A DNA stretch of 64,000 nucleotides, from contig JAKOGH010000637.1 in the NCBI GenBank assembly GCA_024811115.1, positions 124,001 through 188,000 of the forward strand, given 5' to 3'. A program made the translations under genes and the position numbers. The notes beneath the pieces were generated by a model. That model was not told the origin of the DNA. It searched no databases and saw only the letters and a program-made list of their open reading frames with translations. This document shows positions 1 through 20,184 of this stretch, piece by piece (the first letter of the stretch is position 1; each line of letters opens with the position of its first letter). This stretch comes from Terana coerulea (taxonomy: Eukaryota; Basidiomycota; Agaricomycetes; Polyporales; Phanerochaetaceae).

Positions 1-1567
1 AATCGTGCGCGATCGATTGGCTTCCAGCAAGGCGGATGCGCTCGGCATGGTGAGCCTTGACACATCGTTCTAACTCTCACTTACAGTGCGAACGTTGATA
101 GGACACCATGTGGACAGATAGGCGAGTGGCGAAGCCTGAGAACGCAGAGTAGCCGTCGTGATTATAAACCAAAATGATGGTAATTCTGTTTTCAAGCATG
201 TCTTACATCCTTCCACTTCCTGGATAATCCGTTTTTAGGCGGTATAACCAGTACAGTTCCCCGTGAAGATTGAGCGCGGTTGGATATCCCGCAGTGTCTT
301 CGAATCTAGACTGATGCCACGATGGGCTATGCGAGCAGAGGTCAAAATAGCCCACAATTCAGTGAACGCACGTCATTTCAAAGCAGACTCGGGACCGAAT
401 CGGGGAGAGCGCACCAGATCCGCGGGGCGTCCTTCGCGATTTCAACAACGGTAGTGAACTGGCATTTATTTCAACTACTTCACACTGACGGTGCTCTCTC
501 CCAGAAACTCCTCGTGCAGCTGTCCCACTGCAGTGTGAAGATACCCGCTCCCGAGTGGATTACGCCGCGATCTGGCAAGGGCGTGGAATGGTTTCCCTCC
601 GCCGTGAGTAACACGTCACCGACCATGGTTCGACCTGTGAAGTTTGTATGTTATAGGCTCACCGGATGCATTCAGGCACGCTTCTGCCGGATGATAAGCA
701 CTGCCGTATTGTGAACATGCCGTTGTGGCGCCATGTGTGCGCTTTTCAATCGTGGAACTTTTTGCAAATCCAGTAGAACGAAAAGTGGTGTTTGCCAACG
801 GAGGCGTGATTGAGGCCAGTAATACACAAATTCAAGACTTCCCTCTTTTGCAAAGAAGCGGGCATCCTACTAACGAATCTTACCCGTGGGGATCAGAACA
901 ATTCGCATGCTGGCAAGACAAATACGGCTTGACTTGTCTGTAAGACTGTAAGTTCCACAGCCAATAAAACTCTGACTTACGCTGAAATAGGATGTCGATT
1001 AGCCTTTCGATGAATGAGGGTCGTCCTCAAAGTCATCCCAATGAATGAGCACCGTTGTCGCTGTAGGGCTGCTGACTATAGCCAGAACCAATGCTCTGGA
1101 TCCAGAACATGGTCTTTGTCGCCGTGTCTGGCTCGAAGCATCACGTTCAGGCTGATGAACAGCTGGAGTACGCGGCTACCCTGCGCAGAACACTACACTG
1201 GTATGTTTTCTTGTTACCTGAATAGAATTATCACGAATCGCTTGAATGGCAGAAGCTCAGCCTCCGAGCCCCTTTCCCCACAGCGCGTAGGACTCTCGGA
1301 CTGCCGAAACTCTGGTCCCTACTCTCGGTCCCGTTCACATCCTCCCTGTGCAGCGCTCCCGCCCTCCATGCATCATGTAGGCGCAGAAGCCGCCATTCCT
1401 ACTCCCTGGTACTGGTCGACGAAATACCCACTGCGCTGCCCGTCGGGGTGTGCGCTGCGTCTCACAGGTGTTTGTCATCGGCCAATGAGACTCTCATGGT
1501 GTACTATCCGTTCACTGAGCGTGCAAGATGGCCGCCGAAAATACACTCATTGCGGTAGAAAGAAAGG
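1..1567. other. Left flank without a recognisable gene
   Basis: No ORF here has recognisable protein features; the open frames are short and overlap on both strands. The last 150 bases are the promoter of LiP-1, with a CCAAT box near 1481-1490 and a TATA box at 1568. The first 50 bases resemble, weakly, a stretch near 7600-7650 in the flank of LiP-3, so an old duplicated flank is possible but not proven. Confidence 0.5.
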
Positions 1568-1573
1568 TATAAA
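1568..1573 (+). promoter_or_regulatory. TATA box of LiP-1
   Basis: TATAAA lies 70 bases before the ATG at 1638, the same spacing seen in the other LiP promoters of the cluster. A CCAAT motif sits about 85 bases further upstream. Confidence 0.7.
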
Positions 1574-1637
1574 GGTGTACGCTGCTCGCCGTACAGTCTT
1601 CAGGACATCCACCTCCTACACCTCTACCAGAGCGACC

Positions 1638-3190
<1,553 letters not shown>

Positions 3191-4499
3191 ACGTCGCTTT
3201 ACGACCCCTTACGTGTGGATGTCGGTCTCCGGTAGAAGATATGTTATGAGTGATGCTGTCTTGTGATTTGCTTGCGATTGTTGTATTTGCGCCGTGCGCG
3301 TTCTGTACTTCTACACAGCTCGGTAAATATACAGGTGTTATACGAGAAACAGTCTGATGCTGAGAACGAGTAAACCAAGGTTTATTGGCAGTTGCGTAGG
3401 TTTTCGCCACTTCTTGTCACAAGACAAAAAGTTATGGTTCTAAGTTTGCTGCAAGGCCCTTCCAATGGTGTATAACTCAATGAGGATCAGGAAGAGAGGT
3501 AACTGGCTGAGGCCACCGATGACATTTGCAGGTGATTGAAGTTCTGTCCGGCGCTTCGCGCGCTATTTATTTGCCGCTGCTTGTTCTCCCTTTTTAGTGG
3601 TCCATCGCCGCTACGCTCAGGTTCGTGAAATTATCAAGAAATTAGTGCCTAGTCTTGACGTACGGCTGATAAAGACCGGCAAGCTCAGGTACTCGTACTA
3701 GTACTATGACTGGCCCCACGTTTATAATTGACCCACCTTTTATAATTTCGCTTTCCTGCGCTCCCTTGGAACTCGTTGGTGCCCAGAATTTGTCTACAGA
3801 TCCTTCGAGGATGCTTCTAAGCGACTGACAACTTGTTTTGTGCAATTTCGTGAGCGGGAGGGATAGTAATTTTGGTGAAGCTCAAATGACGGCCGTTTGC
3901 AAGCACCAGCCCATTTTGGCGCTAATCATCCTATCGACCAATCCGCATGCAGGATCATCGCTGAATTGGGGAATTCTGTGATGCCGCCCATAATTTTGAA
4001 AGGTGGGCTCTCTCGAAAGAGCCTCTCCCATTCGCCCTACACTCGTCTTAAAAATACAGAGAAAATACAGGTATGTTGGCAAGGTAGTATTGCACTGTTA
4101 TACTAGGATTTATGAGGAAAACTGTAGTAACGCGGGAGCAGCACCTTAAAGAGTAGGAATCCTCATAAACATGGGGCCAGTCATAGTATGGGCAATCTAC
4201 ATAAAGCTCTGAGCCAAAAGCCGTGCTGTAAATTCTAGATGTATGAAGGCAAACCTTGAGCCTGAGTCCTACCGCGCGAGCGCCACAAAGGCGGCTAGAG
4301 TCCAAGCCATCACGGGACTTGGCGTAACCCGAACCAGCTCGCAAAGGACATTCCAAAAGAAGAACCACTGTATTCGGCAGCGTAAAAGTACATGGTAGAT
4401 ATACAAAGCCAACAATACAAGAGATAGCCAGCACCACATAGTACATAATCACCAAGATTCCATGCTCCAGGCCGAGCCAGACTGCTGTCCGCAAGGCAC
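3191..4499. other. Intergenic region between convergent LiP-1 and LiP-2
   Basis: Holds the 3' ends of two convergent peroxidase genes. No ORF with recognisable features; the open frames around 4050-4590 run antisense to, or beyond, the LiP-2 terminal exon and show no domain. Confidence 0.5.
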
Positions 4500-5956
<1,457 letters not shown>

Positions 5957-6030
5957 GGTCACTCTGGAGGCTGGATGAGATGTGTAGAGGAGGCGGGTGT
6001 CCTGAAGACTGTACGGTCAACACGTCCACC

Positions 6031-6037
6031 TTTTATA
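6031..6037 (-). promoter_or_regulatory. TATA box of LiP-2
   Basis: TATAAAA on the minus strand, 75 bases upstream of the LiP-2 ATG. Further upstream (about 6110-6240) the sequence is alignable with the LiP-5 promoter, including an ATTGG (reverse CCAAT) and a GCCGTGTA block. Confidence 0.7.
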
Positions 6038-6239
6038 CCTGTTAGTCCTGCTGTGAAGTAAAACTGACGGATATCTTTGCCTATTGAACTTACCTGCACA
6101 AACTCGGATGCACGCCGTGAGTGTGAGCGTCGGTTCCGTTAGCCAATGATGAGTGCATCCGCCAAAAATACACGGCGGAAGCAGAGGAACGGACCAGCGG
6201 CCATAGCGTCCCAGCGCCGTGAGTGCACTTTGACAGGCT

Positions 6240-7500
6240 GGATATGTTGTAACTGCCTGACATGTCGGATGAGTGGGAGTGAGTGCGGGACCAAGGGTAA
6301 GGGTCCATTCCCAGCGTCGTCGCAACTGTATGTGCCATGGGCGGCGACCATGGGACTCCACTGCTGAACTTGTAACCATCCGTTTCACTTGGGCAATGGC
6401 CAAAACATATCAATCTCACAGCCTTCGAGCCTTGCCGTGCGCCGACGTCCCCATACTCGGTTACCAGTTGTCGATGCTGGTCGCGGGAATGCCGAGTGCA
6501 AGGACATCTTGCAAGAAGAAAGCACCCGTTCAATACACTGCCTGCCAAAAGTGCGGCAATGATCGTGAGAGGCGCTTTCAGACAGACATTGAGTTTACGC
6601 TGACTGTCATCAAACGATGTCAACCTCTATTTTCCTACACGTATAGGTGTTACTGACTTTTGTTTTAACAAGAATTGTATGCGGAGTAGCCAAGGCAAGC
6701 GACTACTGCGCAAATTCGCTGAACAGGGCTTAGGGTGGAACGCGTTCCGCTGGTAACTGCGCTTCATACATATCATCTTCACATTTTACGGGCGTGCGAG
6801 GATTCAGCGAAACGCAGACAGTCTACAGTTTAGAAGATCAGCTCTAAAATCATGGCCGAGGCTTTGAGTACTCACACTGTTGGAAACTCCGCCACGCCAG
6901 TTGCCCTGGGGCTGCTCAAGCGGTGCAGGATGTCGGTGAATGCCACGTGCGCCATTCTATTTCCGAGGGTCACTTCACTCCATCGTACAGTCTACAACGT
7001 TGACAGCATGTACTGCAGTGCCCTGTACCCAGCAAATGCAAGGCGGTCCGTTGTAGCAGGGATTATACAGAAGTGACAATAGGTTGTGGCAAGAAAAGAA
7101 CAGAGTAGTGATGCAAGGCGGCCGGCGTTTAAGATTTGAGTCGGAGTTACGGGCCTCGCCGACTCAGCCACCAGTCGGTTCTGGCGTTTATGATGTTCGA
7201 CCATTACCACGATCCCCCGAGCTGAAGCCAAGCAGTCGGCCTGGTACCAGTCTCGTCAGCTAAAAAAGAATGCCAAGTACTATTGAAGACCTGCATCTAC
7301 ATTGCGGTACCGGTGCCTTCAGATCGCACCTACGTTCAAACCGACATGGTAGGGCCTTCATAGCTCGGGACTGCTATTGGAACGACTACAACATGCATAC
7401 AGTCGACAAATATCCTGTCACTACGAAGACACAGTCGTTCCGTACGTGCGACGAAAAGACCGCCGTCGTTTTGAAAATGAATATCTACTGACACCGGGGT
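6240..7500. other. Intergenic, nothing recognised
   Basis: Upstream of LiP-2 and beyond the flank shared by the inverted duplication. Only short overlapping open frames; no domain, RNA gene or transposon recognised. Confidence 0.4.
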
Positions 7501-8188
7501 CTAGCCAGGTCATGACGTGAGCAATTTGAGCTCGAGCAGCGCCTCTGAGGCCCCATCCTGAGAAAGAGAAACAATGGGCCGAGACGAGACGAAGTCAAAT
7601 CGCCCACGGCTCATTGGCCGCAGCAAGGCAGATGACCTCCGCACGACAAGTCCTACTTAATAGCCGGCTGGTACGCTTACAAGACATAGGCTGCCAGCAC
7701 CCCATAGCCGTGGTTTACCGGTAAGGCCTGGGAGTATGGAGAGCTTACCGTGAGTGTATGCCAAACACACGGAGAAGAACGTGGTTTGATCCTCTGCAAC
7801 CACAACTTCTTCCGTGCCTGTCATCTACATTTTGATCATCCAAGTCCTCGGACTTCCACTGATACCTGAGCGGGTGCGTGTGCGTGGTTCCTTTCTAGAT
7901 AATCATTCTTACTCTTCACCCGTCGGCAGGGATACTCTTCCTTGTCCCTTCCCCTGCATTAGGGCGAAATGTACAGCCAGTTGGGACAAGGCGAGTGCCG
8001 CTATGTCAGCTGCTAATTCCTACGGCTCCGTAGATGCTGTCATAACTCTCTCAAATCCGCCTAGTATTTAGACAATACAACACAGTGATACAACATTGAT
8101 ACATAAAAAATATGCGATGACTAGCATCGTATGCCAAGCGACAATGCATCATAGGCGTGGGTACGTGACCAAGCGACCTCTGGAATGT

Positions 8189-9729
<1,541 letters not shown>

Positions 9730-9991
9730 TCAGCATGCACCAGACAAATGTCAACTAAATGCCTCTGCTCGCTCGGAGTCGTTCATTCAACAGAGCTTAC
9801 CCGATGCGGAAGCGCACCTTGCCTTGGCAATCCAGCTGATGGCGAAGACTCTGTGGGTGGAGCGGATGCCAAGGGCAGCACGTGGGTATTCTGTCGAGCA
9901 GAGCCGCGGATGCAGACTGGCGTCGGACTCGTATTACCAGCGCATTACATGGTGCACGGGTTGGTGGGAGAGAACACAGGGCGGATGAGAA

Positions 9992-12101
9992 CAGCGGAAA
10001 AGGCATAAGAGGCACGCGTTCCGGAATGGGATGGTCACGCCCACACCTTCAAATTTTGAACCGGTAAAGTGCGCTTTACATTCGCATAGGGGCGGGATGA
10101 ATCTCTCGACATAAACCATGCGGTGAATGCTGGTTTGGCAATATGGTACTACCGTAACAGATTCTGCTCTTTGGAAGAGTCAGCCTTGTTATCTCGCATC
10201 GGGTTACTACGCACCTACGAAGTTATAAGGAACTTCACATATGCTCCATACCCGCGAGAGGAACATTGGTCATGGAGGAGTAAAGAGCGTCAACCTTAGT
10301 TCAGCGAGATCTGAGACTCAAGCCACCAATATATTTGAGAAACCTGAGGCATTCCAGTAGTTTGATTCAATTAGTGGATTAGACGGTCTGTGTGTTGTCG
10401 ACAGTCGGGTACGCGTACGACTCCACGGGCAGGACGGGCAGGACGTGAAATGAACATGTTCAGACTAAGTGCCCTCCGAGTGCGGGCTCCGGCAATCGGC
10501 CGGCCTCGGTGATCCGTTCGGCAAAGCGCCTCAGCCAATTACCTCATTGTTCAAACGTTCAAGCGTCCACTGCTACTCGAAAGTTGAATCGGACATGTTT
10601 TCATAACCTCATCATATAACTGATACGCTACTTTCTAGATACGTACATACACCATTAATTGAAAGCCTTGGATACACCTTGAATGCGAAGGAAGTAATAG
10701 AAACTCAAGCACCCGTCAAGCCAACAAGTGAGCTTAAACCTGGAGGCTGTGTAACGACTCGGAGCTTCTCACCGAACGATATTCTGCGTGACTGGTCAGT
10801 GAGCATGCACTACTAAGATATTCCGCAAATTGATGATGTAGGAAACAAGAGCTCACTCGTCGCATCCGATGAACTGGAGTGAGAAGCAATGGTATTGGCC
10901 AAGTCTTTCTGCTACGAAACCGTGCACGTACCATTGGCTCCAGCAAAGTGGCTGAACTGGTCGTAGTCAGTTCAGCTCGCATGAGAAGGTATTTGCTGCC
11001 GAGTGACAGCCTTCAAGAATCTATCTCCTTAACGGTAGGTTGCCGGGGGAGCCTGAGAGAGTAAACAGTCAATCGTGGGCAAAGTCCATAGCGACGGGTC
11101 AGCACGAGAGGTGCGTCCCTTGGCCTTCTCCCGCGTCCGGCTGTTGATCGAGCTTTGCAATGAACCCGCCGCATTGGCCCGCTAACACTCTGCACCGTCT
11201 TGCACTGGCAATTGGTTCATTGTTCAGCAGAGGACTCAATATCCCTTTGTGAGCCATGCTCATACCGAATAGACGTCACATTCTAGGCCGGTATTTGTTG
11301 TGCCACAAAGAAAATTTGGGGCTCCTCGGATTCTTGCTTTCCAACGGCACCGACTGATTCCCTGCATCGTGAGTGACCTTGTCCCTATGTGTTACATGCT
11401 ATGCAACTGCTGAGTAGAGTGTGGGCCGTGCAGATGTACGAAACCACGCTTGTACCAGGACCAAGGTAAGTGGTATTCATTCTTCCTGCCTGGCACACAC
11501 TCATTCATGGAAATCACCACAGGCCAAACCGTATGAGACTTGTATGTTTCCAACGCAAGGCAGAGTAGAGGCAAACACTGTGAAGCTCAGGACTTCCCTC
11601 TTCTGGAGGAGCTGGACACTGCGGCTCCGACGCTATAGCGCGCCCACTGCAATGGCCCTGCCCACTTTAGTCTACAAGCGATTGGCACGCACGATGTGGT
11701 ACGGCTCAAAAACGCTATTTCTAGCTTATAGAAATGTTTGTCTGACCTCATTTGAATTTGGTACAGTTTATTATCTTTGTCACCGACAGGTCGCTTGACC
11801 CCGGTGATTCCCACGTCCAGTCCGGTGAGGTGTCCGAGGCCACTTGTCATTGAGCGGAAGCTTTGGTTGGATAGTGCGTCTTTGTCTCGCATGCTTGGAA
11901 AATGCTCCCAACGAAACCCGGTGCCAGTGCAGTCTGCCCATGATTTTCCCTGTTGGAAGGAGCATTACCGAATAACATTCTGTAGCCCGTCAAGTCCGTA
12001 CTATGTGAGCCAGGTCAGAAGCTCGTCTTTTGCACCCGGAGACTGCTGAACGAGGAGTCTCTGCGAGGCTTGAGACCAAAGTCCTTGGCTCGGTCCCGCC
12101 G
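9992..12101. other. Spacer of the LiP inverted duplication
   Basis: About 2.1 kb of unique sequence between the two upstream arms. No gene recognised; open frames are short and lack domains or splice continuations. Confidence 0.5.
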
Positions 12102-12363
12102 TTCTCATCCGCCCTGTGTTCTCTCCCACCAACCCGTGCACCATGGAATGCGCTGGTAATACGAGTCCGACGCCAGTCTGCATCCGCGGCTCTGCTCGAC
12201 AGAATACCCACGTGCTGCCCTTGGCATCCGCTCCACCCACAGAGTCTTCGCCATCAGCTGGATTGCCAAGGCAAGGTGCGCTTCCGCATCGGGTAAGCTC
12301 TGTTGAATGAACGACTCCGAGCGAGCAGAGGCATTTAGTTGACATTTGTCTGGTGCATGCTGA

Positions 12364-13904
<1,541 letters not shown>

Positions 13905-14650
13905 ACAGTACGCGGAACGCATTGGTATTTGTTCTATTGGTATATGTTTGATGTAGGGTCACGCTACATTTGCCCTGTGCATTATTGGTGCTGTACATTT
14001 ACGGTGTATTTTGTACATTGTTGCGAATAGAGCGAAGTTTATACTGGAACCTATGGTAGCTTACCGTCTCGTCGCAGGCGATGCGCTGCCCCATTTTTGG
14101 CATACCGTTTCGGGATGTACTGAGGCATCCGAGGACCGATGGTCACGCTTCCAGCTCAACATAGATAAGCCGTACGGTAGCAAGCCGGGTCTAAAGGGTA
14201 CGCAATGCTCATAGTATGGGATATATTGCACCTAAGTGCTGAAAACAGTCAGCGTAGATTTTGTACCAGAATGAAACTAATACGTGCTTTGTAAAATATA
14301 ACCAGCTCCGAGGAATTGGATCGGCGGATCGAGACCTCAAACATCGAAGGAAGAAACGTGAGCAGCGATCAAACCACGTTCTTCTCCGTCTGTCTGGTAT
14401 GTGCTCACGGTCAACCTTACCCATTCTCATGCTTCACCGGTAAGCCGCGGCTATGGTGTACTGGTTACCATCAGTCCATAGACAGGCCACTTATGTCACA
14501 AAGCAACAATCACCAAGCTCATGTCGCCCGCCTCATGGACCAGTGAGTCGTGGGCGATTTGGCTGCGGTTGGGCTTGGCACATTGGCGCGTTTACCCAGC
14601 ACTTTGGACGTTGGCTCGGAGACGTTTTACGCGCTTATTAAGCTCACGAT

Positions 14651-16180
14651 ACGATTTCGTTAGACTCTCAAGTTTGCAGCTTGAGAGTGCATCTAAAACT
14701 CATCAGCACGGGACTTGGACTTGCTATCACACGGTTTGTGTGGTTACCTGCTTGCTTTGACACCTCCCGTACGGTTTTGAAGGCCATCTATGCATAATTG
14801 CTGGGCGGTAGCGGTAGCATCGGTACCGCGATTTACCAGACGAGTTTCACCACCGTACTGAGCTCTGTTCAAAGCTGACTCCGGAGGAGGATCGGGGACT
14901 TGGAGGTGAACGCGGGAGGGAAAGTCATAAGCGCCTATTGCGGGCCGCCGACGGCACGCTGAAGTTGACGTGGATCGGCACAGTTCGGCAAGCCCATCTT
15001 GTCCTTCGCTTTCCACCTCAACTTCCCTCTGCGACTTGAAGCTTGAGAAATTTAAGCTTCACATTACATGCGAGCAATACCGACCCGCGAAAACTTTTAC
15101 AGCGTGTCTCTCGTCTCACATGTGTTCTGTCCCTCGGCCGCTTAGCAGGGCCAGCAGCAAATCCCCTCATAGACTGATATTATGCTGCAGCATCCTCAAG
15201 CTTTTCGTAGCAGAAACATCGCGAACTGTCGTGCGTTTACTGTACCAGCATGGCTCTGGACCGATGAGCCAAGAAGGACTCTCAGCCTTTCGTGAGTACA
15301 CAGGCCCTCGATCATGATGTCAAGGTTGATGTTTTAGTGCAGTAGAAAGCCGTTGCGGCATGATGGTCACACACCAGAGGAGCTGCAAACCGTACAAATA
15401 AGGGCGTTGACTATTCAAAAGATTGAAAAAAGTGAAATGCACAACCTTCACGATTGACCTGTGCAGAAACGCCATGAGAATGCCAGAAGATTGCCCCTCC
15501 TGCTCAGCAGACCGCGGGAAGTCAGTACGATTACTGCGCAAAACCTGCCGAACATGCCAGCAACGTGGATAATCCCAGGAGTTGGAAAGGTGGACCATCC
15601 ATCACGAGGAAAATATTATAGCCAATATGAGCACAATGGCCGGCTTACAGTCGCTCAAATGGGTGCGAGCATGGTTCCCAAGGGCTATATGTATTGAGCG
15701 GACGCTTTCTGTGTTGGAATGGGTCGCAGGCGCTCGGCTTCACAGCGACCTGCATACTCGCAGTAATCGCTGACTTTAGGAACACTGGCGCACAGAACGG
15801 GACAAGGGCCGCGTAGCTGTGGTAAGTTTCTTGTTATTGCGGAAGTTAAAGCGACTGACACAGGTTCAGCAGCGGAGTCTCAGGGTCACCGCCCACAGCA
15901 CATACAGTAGCGACAACGCTGGGAATGAAGCCCAATCCTTGGCCCGCACCCGTTCCCACTCATCCGACACGCCAGACCGCTCCAACACACCCTGATGGCC
16001 GAACCGCACTCACGGCAGTGGGGGCGCATCGATCATTGGACCGTCCCTCTGTTTCCGCCGTGTAGTCTGCTATTGGCTGGCGGGGCCGATGATCACACTG
16101 GCAGTGGGCAGCCGCATTCGTGCAAGCAAGTTCAATATGCAAAGACCTTCGTCTCGTTTTTTCACGGTTGGGCTGATGGG
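14651..16180. other. Intergenic, upstream of LiP-5
   Basis: No recognisable gene. The last ~200 bases form the LiP-5 promoter and are alignable with that of LiP-2. Confidence 0.45.
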
Positions 16181-16187
16181 TATAAAA
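16181..16187 (+). promoter_or_regulatory. TATA box of LiP-5
   Basis: TATAAAA, 81 bases before the ATG at 16262. An ATTGG (reverse CCAAT) lies at about 16071-16076, placed as in LiP-2. Confidence 0.7.
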
Positions 16188-16261
16188 GATGGATGCGGCG
16201 ACCGTACAGTCCTCAGGACACCCGCCTCCTCTACACGTCTCATCCAGCCTCCAGAGCGACC

Positions 16262-17720
<1,459 letters not shown>

Positions 17721-18208
17721 GCTTCTCGCCCATTCTCAGCTGTCGGTGCTGTCAGACGGGGTATTTAATGCTATCTGGCCCGAGTATTATTGGTTTTGTG
17801 TATTCACGCTGTACTTCTATCCTTGCATGAATAGAGTTCCTGCTGTGCACGTATGTTTCAGTTGGAAGACGCCTCTCCCTCATTACTTGCCAAGAAACCT
17901 TTTTGGCCCATGGGGTCTCCCCGGAATCTGTTTGCCATTCCGTGCTGTAAGTAATTCTATGAAGTTCATGCACCGTACATAGTGAGTATATTTGGATCGG
18001 CATTACTTTGATTCACTTCACCACTCACTCTTCCTACCAATATTCACGCAGGTGTTTCTGATATCCCTTACCTCACGCGCGGACGTGCTCCAGGTTGCCC
18101 ACAATATATGCCGTTACAACTTGTAATCCAATTAACAATCGCATGCGTTCTACAAATACATACATGATCCTCCAGCCGCGTGACGAGCCCCCCTAACCCG
18201 CAATGCAT
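17721..18208. other. Intergenic between LiP-5 and the AsaB-like gene
   Basis: 3' regions of two convergent genes; no further coding feature seen. Confidence 0.5.
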
Positions 18209-19162
18209 TTACTCGCTATCGAAAACCAGAGCCCTGATCTCAATGCTCTCACGATGAGGTGCTTCGCTGGGGCTGCTCGCATCTAAGAACGCGCTGTGTG
18301 GAGTAAGGCGGGCGCGGTCGACCTCGGAGTCGTAGCACTTGATCAGCGTGACCTCCTCCGGGGTCTGGTTCGAGAGGTAGTACCACTTGTGGTTCGGGTT
18401 GTACTTAACGGAGAAGGTGCCTGAAGAACGAACGTCAGCGTCGCTGAAAGCTTTTCGGATGATCTCGGCGTACCTCCAACTCGGTCAGGGTAGATGAAGC
18501 GCACGGGGACGAGGTCGTGCTCCTGGTCGAGGTGGCGCCAGTCAGAGACGGCGAGCGGCTTGTGCGCGACGGGATGGTGGATGGGGCGCCACACGTTGAT
18601 AATGCGGACGCGACCCTTCAGGAGGCGTTCAGCGTCCTTGCCAAGATGGTGGTGGACACGGGCGACAGAGGCCTCGAAGGTTTGGTCAATGTGAACGCGT
18701 TCCTGGCAGTGTGGATTAGTATGTCACTGGATTGGTATAAAAGCTAACATACCACAGGTCCACGAGCCATACGCAGCCCCTCGGGAAGGGCGGCATCGGG
18801 CTTGCGGCGGATGGTGTGGTCAAAGATGAAGACCCTCTTCGCGCCGACCTGCTGCTTCAGGAGCTCCTCCACCTCCTTGTAGTATTCCTCCTCAATCCGC
18901 TTGTCGTTGTCAAACTCCTTCTCCTTGCTGACGTGCTTCACGAACTGGAAGCCAGAGGTGTCGAGGGAGAGGCCGTACTCCTTCTCCTTGCCACGCGCGT
19001 CGCGGACGACAACGTCGTGCGGGTCCACACCGATGTTGTCCTTGGGCTTGTTGGCGGGCGGGTCGAAGACGTACTGATAGGGGTTTCATCGGTGCCAGCA
19101 GCGGGCACGTAGTAGTTGAGGGTGGTGGGGACGTCCTGCGCTGCGAGGGTCTGAACAGACAT
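18209..19162 (-). CDS. AsaB/CmcJ-like hydroxylase/desaturase family protein
   Basis: Resembles the fungal family annotated as 'hydroxylase/desaturase AsaB' or 'GA4 desaturase', related to CmcJ of cephamycin synthesis. Members act in secondary metabolism; the substrate here is unknown. Recognisable order: LNYYVPAAG near the start, the FQFVKHVSKEK block, VFIFDHTIRRK, then after an intron VHIDQTFEAS with the family H-x-D, IINVWRPI, LVPVRFIYPD, and after a second intron KWYYLSNQTP and EVTLIKCYDS, ending near IRALVF. Two introns have good GT-AG ends. In exon 1 the frame breaks between DETP and QYVFDPP, about 19068-19084, where one base appears to be missing and no plausible intron fits. The gene is either damaged or mis-sequenced there. 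Confidence 0.8.
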
Positions 19163-20184
19163 TGTGTGCGAGGGAGTTGAGTTGAGTGTGAATGTGGTAT
19201 GAACAAAACAATATGAACGACACTGACCTGCTGCCTACGCTCTTATACCCCAGAGATATGCAACGCGGCTTTGGGAAGTACATCAGTCAGCCAGAGCTTG
19301 GGTAAGTCTGAGTAATACGGTTCGACTCTATGGCGTCGGCAGAACGGAACTCGACAGTGTTGCACCATTCCACCTCGCGATGAGCCAAGAACACGTGGCA
19401 AGCAATACAACCGACTCGGTGTGTTCACAAGAATTAGACCGAGGCCTTCACCGCCACTTGTAGTGGAGGCATCCACTTAACTTCTTCCTCATCTCGCCTG
19501 AAGTGCGGAGATGCTCAATGTCTAGCATTCGCAGCGCAGAACAGTCAGATATGCGATCAGAGTCCCGAGCAAGCTTAGTCAGAATTGCTTGTGCATTACG
19601 AACGAGAGCAATCATTGCGCTCACCTCGCAGCATTGCACGCCATCATCTTCGAGGATACTGAGTTCCTAAGCTGATTCCCCTGCAAGTCCGCAGCGCCAT
19701 GACCGATGCTCTGCACTGTGCACAGCATCGCAAAGTAATTCTCGGGCAAAAACAGCGAAGCGCAGGAACAGCAAGCCACTGATGGCACTATGCTTGAATA
19801 GACTGCAATCCGCGATCTAAGAACCCCAAGAACGAAGCAGTTTGGTGGCAGCTTTCAAGGGGAAGATGCAGTTGGTGGTCGAGCTGTCAGTCACAGCAGA
19901 GAGCAATGTTTGAAAGCCGTGCGAAGATAATGGCCGCAGAAGGAAGGTGCAACTTTGTGGCGTACCACAATTGACGCACATGCAATCGGACATGCCCACA
20001 AAATCGCATCTCCACTCTCCAAGCTTGTTGGATGTGAATAAAGATAGAATAAGATATACGGCTACAGAAAATAATCACGGATATGCAATACAATGGCCAA
20101 AACCCATTGCGGTGGAATAGAGACGACAGATAGACGAGTGATCGAGACAGAAAGCAATGCAACGAAAAGCACGGTTGAACCCAA
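19163..20184. other. Intergenic, nothing recognised
   Basis: Promoter side of the AsaB-like gene and 3' side of the condensin gene. Only short open frames without family features. Confidence 0.45.

Noticed and set aside
9992..12101. Possible gene in the palindrome spacer
   Set aside because: Open frames are short, unlike any family, and no splice chain links them.
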